Origin: CAVTOA01 sp963736285
GTDB taxonomy: Bacteria > Actinomycetota > Actinomycetes > Mycobacteriales > QHCE01
Length of the DNA stretch: 64,000 nt
NCBI GenBank assembly: GCA_963736285.1
Contig: CAVTOA010000003.1
Span: 806,001-870,000, forward strand
Reading direction: 5' to 3'
Part shown: positions 1 to 8,912 of the stretch, piece by piece
Position numbering within the stretch: position 1 is the stretch's first letter
Layout of the letters: each line of letters starts with the position of its first letter
Position numbers and translations under genes: made by a program
The notes under the pieces: model-generated
Databases searched by the model: none
What the model was told of the DNA's origin: nothing
The model's input: the letters and a program-made list of their open reading frames with translations, nothing else

Positions 1-861
1 ACATCAAGTAGGTCCGCTCGACCGCGCACCTATTTGATGTGTCCACCGGAGCATTTTGCCGTTCAATATGCGATCAACGCATGGATGGATACCTCCGTTG
101 CGGTAGATCCGGCGCGCGCGACGAAGCAGTGGTCGGCACTGAAAGACTTGTACCAAGAATTGGGCCATACCGTCCATGTATTGGAGGCGGCTGTCGACTT
201 GCCCGACATGGTCTTCTCCGCCAATGGAGCGTTCAGCGTGGACGGTGTCGTCTATGGCGCGACCTTCGCCTATCCGCAACGAGCGGCTGAGGCGGGCGCT
301 CACCGCGCCTGGTACCTGGCCAGTGGTTGGGATTTGGTGGACTCACGCCATACAAACGAGGGTGAGGGCGACTTCGCGTACCTTCCAGACCGGGGCCTCA
401 TCCTGGCAGGGTACGGATTTCGTACGGAGTCGTCCGCGCATGCTGAGGCACAAGAAGCTTTGGGGCGGCAAGTCGTAAGTCTGCGCTTGATCGACGAGCG
501 TTTCTACCATCTCGACCTGGCACTTTTTGCCCTCGATGATGCGAATGTCTGCTATTACCCGGGGGCTTTTTCGCCCAGTTCGAGACGTATCCTTGCGCGG
601 TTGTTTCCCGACGCGATCATCGCCAGCGAGACTGACGCGTTGGCATTTGGTCTGAACTCTGTTAGCGACGGTCAGCACGTAGTCATCGCTGCCGCAGCGG
701 AAGAGCTGTCGACGAAGTTGGCGCAGTGTGGCTATGTGCCCATCGCCATTGACTTGTCGGAACTTGCCAAGGGGGGCGGCGGCGCCAAATGCTGCACAGC
801 AGAGTTGAGAACTCTGGGTTATACGACTGGTCGCGCCGGAAATGGCTATGTCCAGGAGTAG
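1..861 (+). CDS. ddaH: Dimethylarginine dimethylaminohydrolase / amidinotransferase-family protein (5' truncated by window edge)
   Basis: Likely hydrolyses N-omega-methylated arginine to citrulline, or is a close relative in the guanidino-modifying enzyme superfamily. Visible family features are YLMCPPEHFAV and INAWMD at the N-terminus, DMVFSANGA, the catalytic His in FYHLD, and the catalytic Cys in GGGAKCCTAELR near the end. The first start codons in the frame are TTG 34 and ATG 37, but the frame is open to base 1 and reads RPRTYLMCPPEHF, which matches how these proteins usually begin. The true start is therefore probably upstream of the window. The family is fairly confident; the exact substrate is inferred. 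Confidence 0.85.
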   Translation, partial: TSSRSARPRTYLMCPPEHFAVQYAINAWMDTSVAVDPARATKQWSALKDLYQELGHTVHVLEAAVDLPDMVFSANGAFSVDGVVYGATFAYPQRAAEAGAHRAWYLASGWDLVDSRHTNEGEGDFAYLPDRGLILAGYGFRTESSAHAEAQEALGRQVVSLRLIDERFYHLDLALFALDDANVCYYPGAFSPSSRRILARLFPDAIIASETDALAFGLNSVSDGQHVVIAAAAEELSTKLAQCGYVPIAIDLSELAKGGGGAKCCTAELRTLGYTTGRAGNGYVQE

Positions 862-930
862 CTCGTGACCTGCACCCCAGCGACCTAACAGACATTTTGA
901 ACCCGGTAGGCTCGTGGCCGAGCCCAGTGT

Positions 931-2805
931 ATGCGAGAGGCAGGCTTGCGGGTGACGACGCGTGACGGAGGCGTCCCAAACGCAGCTATAGCGACCATAA
1001 CGGACGCCCAACAACAACGACCCACACCAAACGAAGCACGCCCTGTGGGCGGCGTGGTAACCGCATGGGGCGAGCTCGTGGAGCCGCTCAGTGCGTTGCA
1101 TCTGTTGCTGTCTCGCGTCCGATTTCCGTTAGATCTGCCGCAGACGAGCAATGCCACCGAGACGACGTATGAGTTGGTGGATCAGCTGGGTGGCTATGTG
1201 ATTTCCCGGTTGAGCCAACCCGGTGAGCCGCTTTTGGTGGCGGTCGCGGGACCGACTGGTGTCGGCAAGTCGACATTGGTCAATAGTTTGGTGGGTTCGG
1301 CCGTAAGCCCTTCGGGTGTGCTCCGCCCCACCACCCGCAAACCTGTGCTGGTGTTTCACCCCGACGATCGCGACGCACATCGAGGGCTTGTAGGCGCGGA
1401 CCTCATCTCCACAGAGTCCGACACCATCCCCGCCGGAGTCTCATTCGTGGACGCTCCGGACATCGATTCGGTAGTGGAAGACAATCGCGCGGTCGCAGAC
1501 CAACTTCTCGACATCGCAGATCTGTGGCTCTTCGTGACGAGCGCGGCCCGTTACGCCGATGCGGTTCCGTGGGACCTACTGCTCGAGGCCGAGGCGCGCG
1601 GCGCTTCGCTGGCCGTGGTGCTCAACCGGGTGCCCGCGCAAGCTCGGGACCGGGTGGTGCCGCACTTCCGAGCGATGCTCGCCACCCACGACCTTGGTGG
1701 GGCAGAACTGTTCGTGATCGAAGAGCATGAGCGCGCACTCATGTCGCAAGATCGCCTGCTGCCGGCAGATGCGGTGGAGCCATTAACGGCATGGTGCGAA
1801 CGGCTCGCTGAGGATGGGCCAGTACGTGACGCGGCAATCCGGAAGACGCTGCATGGTGCCCTGGCGTCTGTCTCGCCCCGGGTCACCACGATCGCCGCAC
1901 ACATCGATGCGCAGCGGGTGGCGCTTCGGAGACTCCGTGACTCGCTGGATTCGGCATATGGTGCGTCAACTGCTCGAATCCATCGCAGCATAGAAGAGGG
2001 CGAGCAGCTCCGAGGTGAAGTGCTCACTCGCTGGCAAGAGTTTGTCGCCGCAGGCGATCTAATGCGGGCTCTCAACAGCCGAAACCGTTCCTTGACCGAC
2101 CGATTGGGCACCTGGTTTTTGGGTGGGGCAGAACGACGTTGTGCTCGGTTGGAACGTGCTATTCGCACCGGGATCGCGCACATGGCCTACACTGCGGCCA
2201 CCCAAGCCGCAGAGGAGACGGTAGCCGCGTGGCGGCAACAGCCGGGAGGCGGCAAGCTCTTGCGGTACCTCGCCATTCCGGAGAACGATCCGGCGCGGTT
2301 CTCCTCGAGCTTGCTGGCGGCGGTGAATGCGGTAGTAGAAACCTGGCAGCAGCGCATCCTCGCAGAGGTGCATGCACAACGTCCAGGTGCCGACGAGCGC
2401 GGCCCTTCGTCGGGATACAACGTTCAGGCAACCGCGGCACTAGTCATGATCGCCGTTTTTGCGGCTGGTCAACTTCATGCGGTGTCCTCCGATGACGCGG
2501 GTACTGGGAAGCCAGCGACGGGGCAGCTTTCGCAGCGGGTGTTGGCCGCGGTGTTCAACGACGCGGTCGTGCGGGCGCTCGCTACGAGCGCGCGGGCAGA
2601 CTTGCTGCGGCGTCTAGATGCGTTGCTGGTGTCAGAGCGTTCCCGGTTTGCGCGTGTCGCGGAGCACACGGCCTCGCCGCTGGCTCCAGACACGTCGATG
2701 CGGTTGCGTAGTGCCGCACGAGCCGCGGAGACGATCCGCTGGCAGTTGGTGGCAGCAGAGCAAGACGAGGCTTCCGATACTCCCGATAGTCCTAAGGAGG
2801 ACTAA
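931..2805 (+). CDS. Dynamin-like / P-loop GTPase, first of a pair
   Basis: A 624-aa protein with a Walker A motif GPTGVGKST at residues ~107-115, a switch-type segment VDAPDIDS and a G4-like VLNRVP. The region after the GTPase domain is long and helical, as in bacterial dynamin-like or YfjP-type GTPases. A hydrophobic stretch near residue 505 (AALVMIAVFAAGQL) may touch the membrane. The next gene, a second GTPase, begins 3 bp after the stop, so the two are co-transcribed and probably work together, as paired bacterial dynamin-like proteins often do. ATG 931 is used; a GTG at 952 is an alternative. The cellular role (membrane remodelling or stress) is not shown by the sequence. Confidence 0.75.
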   Translation: MREAGLRVTTRDGGVPNAAIATITDAQQQRPTPNEARPVGGVVTAWGELVEPLSALHLLLSRVRFPLDLPQTSNATETTYELVDQLGGYVISRLSQPGEPLLVAVAGPTGVGKSTLVNSLVGSAVSPSGVLRPTTRKPVLVFHPDDRDAHRGLVGADLISTESDTIPAGVSFVDAPDIDSVVEDNRAVADQLLDIADLWLFVTSAARYADAVPWDLLLEAEARGASLAVVLNRVPAQARDRVVPHFRAMLATHDLGGAELFVIEEHERALMSQDRLLPADAVEPLTAWCERLAEDGPVRDAAIRKTLHGALASVSPRVTTIAAHIDAQRVALRRLRDSLDSAYGASTARIHRSIEEGEQLRGEVLTRWQEFVAAGDLMRALNSRNRSLTDRLGTWFLGGAERRCARLERAIRTGIAHMAYTAATQAAEETVAAWRQQPGGGKLLRYLAIPENDPARFSSSLLAAVNAVVETWQQRILAEVHAQRPGADERGPSSGYNVQATAALVMIAVFAAGQLHAVSSDDAGTGKPATGQLSQRVLAAVFNDAVVRALATSARADLLRRLDALLVSERSRFARVAEHTASPLAPDTSMRLRSAARAAETIRWQLVAAEQDEASDTPDSPKED

Positions 2806-2808
2806 ATC

Positions 2809-4578
2809 GTGCGGGAAAACTCTACTTCCACGCTGAGCGCGGTCACCGACGAGTTGCGGCATGCCTCAGATGCGCGCGAAGCGTTGAGTATTCGCGCCAC
2901 GGCGTTGAGCAAGGCCGCGCGGTTGCTTGAAGGACGCCTGCACCACCCACACGAGCAGGAGCTGCTCACCAAGGCGATAGAAACCTCTGAGAGAGCCAAG
3001 AACCGGCTGTCTTTGTCGGTGGCGCATACGGTGGTTGCGTTGGGTGGATCAACCGGCAGCGGCAAGTCCTCTTTGTTCAACGCATTGTCCGGGTTGGAGC
3101 TTTCGACTGTCGGGGTTCGTCGGCCGCTCACGAACTCGCCGTATGCCTGTATTTGGGGACCGGAGGGAGCTGATGCGCTGCTGTCGTGGCTGGAGGTGCC
3201 GCTCGATCGGCGTACTGCCCGAGAGAGCGTGCTTGACGCCGACTCTGAGGTGCGGTTGCGGGGCTTGATCTTGCTCGACCTCCCCGATCACGACTCCGCA
3301 CTGGTGGGGCATCGGCTCCAAGTCGATCGTTTTGTCGACTCGGTGGACATGATTATGTGGGTCGTTGACCCACAAAAATACGCTGACGCTGCTCTGCATG
3401 AGCGCTACCTTCGTCAGTTGGCGCACAACCAGATGGCGGTGGTGGTCGCTCTTAACCAGGCCGATCGCCTCGATGATCGTGAGCGCGAGTCAGTATTGAC
3501 GGACCTACAACGACTCGTCGCCGCGGATGGCCTCGACGACACCAGAGTGATCACCACCTCTGCGACGCGGGGCGATGGTCTAAGTGAGTTGCGAGCGTTC
3601 TTGGCGGAGGCCGTGGCGTCGCGCGAGGTTGCGTTGCGGCGACTCTGCGCTGACGTGGACATGCTCGCGAAAAGTCTGGCCAAGTTTGCTGGCCCGCCGG
3701 TGCGGATCGACATTGAGCGCAGCGAGCTTACCGCGCTCCATCGCACGCTCGCCGAAGCCGTTAGCGTCCCGGCAATAGCGGAGGCAGCGGAAGCTCACTA
3801 CCGGGCGCGTGCCATTGCGCGCACAAGCTGGCCCTTGCTGCGAGGCATGACTCGGTTCCGCGTTGATCCGGTGCGTCGGCTCGTGGAAACGGTGGGCGCT
3901 GCTGAGGCTCGGGGTGCGAGCCCCGGCTCGATGTACCGCGCACTAGCTGATCAAGACGGCACCGGCGCTGGTACTGAGTCGTTGGTGGACGAGCTGGCTG
4001 ACAGCGCCACGGTGCACGAGGCTCACATGGAGTCCGCTGTTCGGACGCTTGCGGATCACGCAAGCGTCGAGCTGCCGGCTCCTTGGCCGGTGCGGCTCCG
4101 TTCGGCGGCTTTGTCGCGTCTGCCACGGCTTCCCGCTGCGCTGGCCCGCGCTGTGTCCGGTGCGGATACCGGTTCTCGTCGGGTCCCTGCCTGGTGGCGG
4201 GTAGTGAATGCGGCGCAGTGGTTACTTTTCGCCACCATGCTGGTGGGCGCCGTCTGGCTTGTTGGATCTGTGGTAGGTGCCGCTTTTGGCCAGCATGTTC
4301 CGGCGGTATCCGCCCTCGCTGTGCCTTTGTCGGCCTGGCTGTTTATAGGTGGACTCGTAGCGGGCATCGCACTTGCGCTCGTATGTCGTTGGTGGGTCAT
4401 CAAGGGTGCGCATGCTGCGCGCAAACGAGCTGAGGACGCGTTGGTGCGTGCTGTTACCGCGACCGCGGCAGACCATGTACTAGCGCCACTGCGCGCTGAG
4501 CTGACGGCTTACGCAAATACCCGGGACGCGATTCTTCGGGCCCAGAATCAAGACCTCGTGGCGACGGCGGACACGTAA
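2809..4578 (+). CDS. YfjP-type membrane-associated GTPase, second of a pair
   Basis: A 589-aa GTPase with Walker A GGSTGSGKSS at residues ~79-88, DLPDHDS as the G3 region and LNQAD as the G4 base-recognition motif. Two strong transmembrane helices follow near residues 465-495 and 505-530, preceded by WWRVVNAAQW and ending in a basic RWWVIKGAHAARKR tail, so it is membrane-anchored. The start is GTG 2809, supported by AAGGAGG at 2794-2800 just ahead. Tight coupling to the previous GTPase argues for a heteromeric membrane GTPase pair. Its last 125 bp are overlapped by a putative antisense gene. Confidence 0.78.
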   Translation: MRENSTSTLSAVTDELRHASDAREALSIRATALSKAARLLEGRLHHPHEQELLTKAIETSERAKNRLSLSVAHTVVALGGSTGSGKSSLFNALSGLELSTVGVRRPLTNSPYACIWGPEGADALLSWLEVPLDRRTARESVLDADSEVRLRGLILLDLPDHDSALVGHRLQVDRFVDSVDMIMWVVDPQKYADAALHERYLRQLAHNQMAVVVALNQADRLDDRERESVLTDLQRLVAADGLDDTRVITTSATRGDGLSELRAFLAEAVASREVALRRLCADVDMLAKSLAKFAGPPVRIDIERSELTALHRTLAEAVSVPAIAEAAEAHYRARAIARTSWPLLRGMTRFRVDPVRRLVETVGAAEARGASPGSMYRALADQDGTGAGTESLVDELADSATVHEAHMESAVRTLADHASVELPAPWPVRLRSAALSRLPRLPAALARAVSGADTGSRRVPAWWRVVNAAQWLLFATMLVGAVWLVGSVVGAAFGQHVPAVSALAVPLSAWLFIGGLVAGIALALVCRWWVIKGAHAARKRAEDALVRAVTATAADHVLAPLRAELTAYANTRDAILRAQNQDLVATADT

Positions 4579-5266
4579 AGATCGGATCGTCCAGGGAGGA
4601 ACCACCATCGAGCACTGAGCCAAGCGGTGCTGATGGGGAGCCGAACGCCTCGGGTGCTCGCGCGGGTGGGTGCGGGTAGGAGCTGGGTGTAGTAGACACC
4701 CACGCCGAGGCCGACCCCGGCGGAGCCGAGCCGAGGCCTGGCGAGACTGAGGTGGCGTTGACCGAAGGAGACGAGAGATCGCCGGGTGGTAGGGCAGCTC
4801 CCACCGTTGCCGAAACCATGGGTTGAGTCCGATGTGGCGTCACCGGCGCAACTGGTGTCTGATATTGAGCCTCTGCCCGAGGAGACGGCTGGAGCCCCCT
4901 GGCCGCTGATTGTGCGGGTTCACGGAGTGCGGCAGACGGGCCGACGATCACGGGGCCTACTTGTGACGGCGCGTTCCGGGGTTTCGTTGCTAAATGGACG
5001 GTGTCTAGCTGACCGCTACTGAACCGCAGCAGCAAGGCGATCGCACCGGTGGCGAGAGCACACAGGGTTCCGAGCGCGACAACAGTGCCGATGCGGCGGC
5101 CTTGGGCCGTCTGGCGGCGCGGCAGAGAAGGGTGTGCCGACATTTGCCCATAGTCTTTGGAGCGAACGCCGTATCTCCATCCTCCGTTTGGGCACATTCG
5201 GTTGTCAGTGCCTTTCGCAAAGGCGTCTGTCATGCTGAACGCACACGGACCCACTGCCGACCCCAT
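4454..5266 (-). CDS. Hypothetical single-pass membrane protein with Pro/Ser-rich tail
   Basis: The open frame encodes up to 270 aa. A likely start is ATG 5143 (protein beginning MSAHPSLPRR), giving a short cytoplasmic RRQTAQGRR segment, one transmembrane helix (GTVVALGTLCALATGAIALL) and a long low-complexity Pro/Ser/Ala region predicted outside the membrane. I recognise no family. It overlaps the end of the GTPase gene on the other strand and is divergent from the dehydrogenase operon. The helix and basic flank make it look real, but composition-driven open frames are common in high-GC DNA, so confidence is moderate. Confidence 0.45.
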   Translation of the reverse strand: MGSAVGPCAFSMTDAFAKGTDNRMCPNGGWRYGVRSKDYGQMSAHPSLPRRQTAQGRRIGTVVALGTLCALATGAIALLLRFSSGQLDTVHLATKPRNAPSQVGPVIVGPSAALREPAQSAARGLQPSPRAEAQYQTPVAPVTPHRTQPMVSATVGAALPPGDLSSPSVNATSVSPGLGSAPPGSASAWVSTTPSSYPHPPARAPEAFGSPSAPLGSVLDGGSSLDDPIFTCPPSPRGLDSGPEESRPGYLRKPSAQRAVALVHGLPRSR

Positions 5267-5348
5267 CGGGCCGGCGCGTTGTTCCGGGCCGTATTTTTAG
5301 CGCGCTCATGAAACCCATGACCGTGCAAGCGCCAGCGGGAGGCCAGCC

Positions 5349-6455
5349 ATGACCTCGGAGGATTTTTCACAAGACTGGGTGCGGTTGTTGACCCCCGAGG
5401 GGGAACGCGTTTCGCACCCCGAGTACTCGGTGGATTTCTCGGATGAGGAATACCGAGGGTTGTATCGCGACATGGTGTTAGTGCGTCGCTGCGATAACGA
5501 GGCCACAGCCTTGCAGCGCCAAGGCGAGTTGGGTCTGTGGGCACCACTACTAGGGCAAGAAGCCGCGCAGATCGGCTCGGGCCGCGCCTTGAGAACTCAC
5601 GACGCCGCCTTCCCGACCTATCGTGAACATGGAGTGGCGTGGTGTCGCGGTGTCGATCCGGTCACTCCGCTTGCGCTGTTTCGCGGGGTCAACCATGGCG
5701 GATGGGACCCAGCCGAGCACCGGTTTTTCTTGTACACGATCGTCATCGCCAATCAGACTTTGCACGCCACCGGCTACGCGATGGGCATCACTAAGGACGG
5801 CAAAGTCGGCACCGACGACGGCGAAGCGGTTATTGCTTATCTCGGTGACGGTGCGGCCAGCGAGGGTGACGTCAGCGAGGCATTCATTTGGGCTGGCGAT
5901 TTTGCCGCACCCGTGGTGTTCTTCTGCCAGAACAATCAATACGCCATCTCCGAGCCCGCGCACCGGCAGAGTCCGGCGCCGCTGTACCGCCGGGCCGCTG
6001 GTTTTGGCTTTCCGGGGGTTCGGGTCGATGGCAACGACGTGTTGGCTAGCTTCGCGGTTACGCGGGCGGCACTCGACCGTGCTCGTCGAGGCGAGGGGCC
6101 GACCTTTGTGGAGGCCTACACATATCGAATGGGTGCCCACACCACGTCGGACGATCCCACGCGATATCGCCCCGCCAGTGAGGTCGACGAGTGGCGGAGT
6201 AAAGACCCCATCGATCGCTACCGCACGTTCTTGATCCACGATCAACTCGCGGACGACGACTTTTTTGCTTCGGTGGACGCGGAGGCCGATGCGTTGGCCG
6301 CACGCTTGCGCGAGCAGGTCTTGGCGATGCCAGATCCCGAGCCTTCGTCCATGTTCGACAATATGTACGTCCATGATTCGCCCGAAGTAACGGCCGAACG
6401 AGCGGCATATCTGTCTTATGTGGATAGTTTTGCCGAGGAGAGCGGAGGCGAGTGA
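5349..6455 (+). CDS. bkdA: 2-oxoacid (branched-chain/pyruvate) dehydrogenase E1 component, alpha subunit
   Basis: 368 aa, a normal length for the alpha subunit of a heterotetrameric E1. It oxidatively decarboxylates a 2-oxo acid using thiamine diphosphate. The ThDP/Mg motif is seen as GDGAASEGDVSEAF followed by NNQYAIS, and the phosphorylation-loop equivalent is YRMGAHTTSDDPTRYR. It is the first gene of a three-gene operon (E1 alpha, E1 beta, E2). No E3 gene is present here, so lipoamide dehydrogenase must come from elsewhere. Whether the substrate is branched-chain oxo acids or pyruvate cannot be settled from sequence; actinobacterial homologues of this layout are generally branched-chain enzymes. 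Confidence 0.92.
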   Translation: MTSEDFSQDWVRLLTPEGERVSHPEYSVDFSDEEYRGLYRDMVLVRRCDNEATALQRQGELGLWAPLLGQEAAQIGSGRALRTHDAAFPTYREHGVAWCRGVDPVTPLALFRGVNHGGWDPAEHRFFLYTIVIANQTLHATGYAMGITKDGKVGTDDGEAVIAYLGDGAASEGDVSEAFIWAGDFAAPVVFFCQNNQYAISEPAHRQSPAPLYRRAAGFGFPGVRVDGNDVLASFAVTRAALDRARRGEGPTFVEAYTYRMGAHTTSDDPTRYRPASEVDEWRSKDPIDRYRTFLIHDQLADDDFFASVDAEADALAARLREQVLAMPDPEPSSMFDNMYVHDSPEVTAERAAYLSYVDSFAEESGGE

Positions 6456-7438
6456 TGCCGGTACTTACCTTGAGCAAGGCGCTCAACGCGGGCCTGAGAA
6501 AAGCGCTGGAATCTGACCCCAAAGTCCTGCTGATGGGCGAAGACATCGGCAAGCTGGGCGGGGTATTCCGTATTACTGACGGTCTGCAGAAAGACTTCGG
6601 CACCGACCGTGTCTTCGACACCCCCCTTGCCGAGTCCGCCATCGTCGGCACGGCCATCGGGCTTGCCCTCCGCGGCTATCGCCCGGTGTGTGAAATTCAG
6701 TTCGACGGTTTCGTTTTCCCGGCCTACGACCAGATCGTCTCGCAGCTAGCGAAGATGCGTTATCGCTCGGGTGGTCTCGTGAAGCTGCCCGTGGTTATTC
6801 GGATTCCGTTCGGTGGTGGCATCGGCGCGGTCGAACATCACAGCGAGTCTCCGGAGGCATACTTTGCCCACGCCACTGGCCTCAAAGTGGTGGCGTGCTC
6901 CAACCCCGCCGACGGCTACACCATGATTCAGCAGGCGATCGCGAGCGACGATCCGGTAATTTTTTTCGAGCCAAAGCGTCGCTATTACGAGAAAGCCGAG
7001 ATCGACATCGACGCGCTCGATGCCGTCGATTCCGCATTACACGCCTCTCGTCTGGTGCGTTCTGGTGGTGATTGCACGGTGGTTGCGTATGGGCCGATGG
7101 TTCGCACCTCGCTCGATGCGGCCGCCGCGGCAGCGGAAGAGGGCCGCGAACTTGAAGTCATTGACCTGCGCACCTTGTCCCCATTAGACCTTGACCCGGT
7201 GTACGAGTCGGTGGCGAAGACCGGCCGACTGGTCGTGGTGCATGAGGCACCCAGCAACCTTGGGTTGGGTGCGGAGATCTCCGCACGCGTGACCGAAAAG
7301 TGCTTCTACTCACTGGAGGCTCCGGTGACGAGGGTGGCTGGTTTCGACGTGCCGTACCCGCCCGCCCGGGTAGAGGAGCACTATCTGCCCGATCTTGATC
7401 GCATACTGGACGGGGTGGACCGGACCTTCAGTTTTTAG
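6452..7438 (+). CDS. bkdB: 2-oxoacid (branched-chain/pyruvate) dehydrogenase E1 component, beta subunit
   Basis: 328 aa, the transketolase-like beta subunit completing the E1 active site. Characteristic stretches are LMGEDIGKLGGVFRIT, TPLAESAIVGTAIGLALRG, FGGGIGAVEHHSESPEA and the C-terminal domain with EVIDLRTLSPLD and VVHEAPSN. GTG 6452 and ATG 6455 both lie at the stop codon of the alpha subunit (TGA 6453-6455), so the two subunits are translationally coupled, as expected for a stoichiometric complex. Confidence 0.92.
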   Translation: MMPVLTLSKALNAGLRKALESDPKVLLMGEDIGKLGGVFRITDGLQKDFGTDRVFDTPLAESAIVGTAIGLALRGYRPVCEIQFDGFVFPAYDQIVSQLAKMRYRSGGLVKLPVVIRIPFGGGIGAVEHHSESPEAYFAHATGLKVVACSNPADGYTMIQQAIASDDPVIFFEPKRRYYEKAEIDIDALDAVDSALHASRLVRSGGDCTVVAYGPMVRTSLDAAAAAAEEGRELEVIDLRTLSPLDLDPVYESVAKTGRLVVVHEAPSNLGLGAEISARVTEKCFYSLEAPVTRVAGFDVPYPPARVEEHYLPDLDRILDGVDRTFSF

Positions 7439-7495
7439 CCTGCAGGAGCACGTAGCGAGATAGCGGAGCATTATCAAGGGCGAAAGGGTTTTCCG

Positions 7496-8854
7496 ATGGC
7501 GCGCACGACCGAATTTCGATTGCCGGACTTGGGCGAAGGGCTCACAGACGGCGAGATCGTGCGGTGGCTGGTTGCGGTGGGCGACGAGGTCCGTCTCAAC
7601 CAGCCAATCGTCGAGGTGGAGACCGCGAAGGCGGTGGTCGAGATCCCCTCACCTTATGTGGGCAGGGTGGCGAAACTGCTGCATGCCGAGGGCGACGTGG
7701 TCGATGTGGGCGCGCCGATCATCTCGTTTGGAGACGGGCAGGTTGAGGATCAGGCCGGCGGCCAAGCAAGCAACCAAACCAACAACAATGCCAACGACGA
7801 AGCCCACAATGGAGGCGGCCCGCTGCCAGAGAAAGAGAAAGCGACGAATGGTCGTACCCCCATGTTGGTGGGGTACGGACCGGCGACTGGCACCACGCGG
7901 CGCAGAGCGCGCAAGGAGTCACCGCTCGTTGCTGAAACAGCGAATGCAGAAGTCCGCGCGGTCTTGGCCAAGCCGCCAGTGCGTAAGCTCGCCCGTGATC
8001 TCGGGGTTGACCTTCGCTCGATTCATCCCACGGGTCCACATGCGACGGTGAGCCGAGACGATGTAACTCGAGCGGCCCGCAACGAGCCCAGCGCTGTGTC
8101 CCAGCCCTCGGCCCCGAAGAGACCACCATTGTTGACGGGTGGCCTTGGCGATAGAACCGAGCGAATCCCGATTCGCGGTGTGCGCCGCACCACTGCCGAG
8201 GCGATGGTCGCGAGCGCGTTTACGGCGCCCCACGCGAGCGCGGTGCTCGACGTCGATATGACTCAAGCGATGGCGGTGTTGCGTCGGCTTCGAGCCAGGC
8301 CAGAGTTCTCGGACGTCAAGCTCAGTCCGCTATTGCTCGTCATGAAGGCGGCGTTGGTCGCGATTAAGCGCAACCCCATGCTGAACGCGACGTGGGACGC
8401 GGATGCGCAAGAGATCGTGGTCAAGCATTACGTCAATCTGGGCATTGCGGTCGCGAGTGATCGGGGGCTGTTGGTGCCCAACATCAAAGATGCGCACACA
8501 CTGTCTACATACGACCTGGCGGTCGAGCTCAATCGGGTAGTCGCGACTGCTCGGTCAGGCCATGCGACCCCCGCCGACATGCGGGGCGGGACGTTCAGCA
8601 TCACTAACATCGGCGTCTTTGGTATTGACGCGGGCACGCCGATCTTGCCGCAAGGAGAAGCCGCGATCTTGGCGGTGGGTTCGGTGAAGAAGCGTCCATG
8701 GGTATGTGACGACCAGATCCTGCCGCGCGAAGTGGCCACGTTGACCGTCTCATTTGATCATCGTGTCGTCGATGGTGAGCAAGGCGCTAAATTTTTGGCC
8801 GATGTCGGTGCGTTCCTGACCGACCCAGAAGTCGCGCTGCTGGCGTGGGGCTAA
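7496..8854 (+). CDS. bkdC: Dihydrolipoamide acyltransferase E2 component of 2-oxoacid dehydrogenase
   Basis: 452 aa. Domains in order: an N-terminal lipoyl domain with the lipoylated Lys at ~45 in VEVETAKAVVEIPSP; an Ala/Asn/Gln-rich linker; a peripheral-subunit-binding domain (PPVRKLARDLGVDL to VSRDDVTRA) that holds E1 or E3; and the CoA-dependent acyltransferase core, ending with the catalytic motif DHRVVDGEQGAKFL. It accepts the acyl group from E1 and passes it to CoA. It sits 57 bp after the E1 beta gene on the same strand. There is a single lipoyl domain. Complete and intact. Confidence 0.93.
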   Translation: MARTTEFRLPDLGEGLTDGEIVRWLVAVGDEVRLNQPIVEVETAKAVVEIPSPYVGRVAKLLHAEGDVVDVGAPIISFGDGQVEDQAGGQASNQTNNNANDEAHNGGGPLPEKEKATNGRTPMLVGYGPATGTTRRRARKESPLVAETANAEVRAVLAKPPVRKLARDLGVDLRSIHPTGPHATVSRDDVTRAARNEPSAVSQPSAPKRPPLLTGGLGDRTERIPIRGVRRTTAEAMVASAFTAPHASAVLDVDMTQAMAVLRRLRARPEFSDVKLSPLLLVMKAALVAIKRNPMLNATWDADAQEIVVKHYVNLGIAVASDRGLLVPNIKDAHTLSTYDLAVELNRVVATARSGHATPADMRGGTFSITNIGVFGIDAGTPILPQGEAAILAVGSVKKRPWVCDDQILPREVATLTVSFDHRVVDGEQGAKFLADVGAFLTDPEVALLAWG

Positions 8855-8862
8855 AGTTGCAC

Positions 8863-8889
8863 ACCACACTATTTCGCCGACCGTGTGGT
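8863..8889 (+). terminator. Possible weak terminator after the dehydrogenase operon
   Basis: The arms accacac (8863-8869) and gtgtggt (8883-8889) form a perfect 7-bp stem with a 13-base loop, starting 8 bp after the E2 stop codon. There is no T-tract, so this is a guess from position. Confidence 0.3.
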
Positions 8890-8912
8890 CGGGCGTTAGC
8901 TAAGGAGCTTGT

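Noticed and set aside
343..1101. Long open frame on the minus strand over ddaH and the GTPase start
   Set aside because: Shadow of the plus-strand coding frames; no family motifs, and the plus-strand genes are well supported.
5550..6374. 274-aa minus-strand frame inside the E1 alpha gene
   Set aside because: Lies fully opposite a conserved enzyme gene; a high-GC codon-position shadow.
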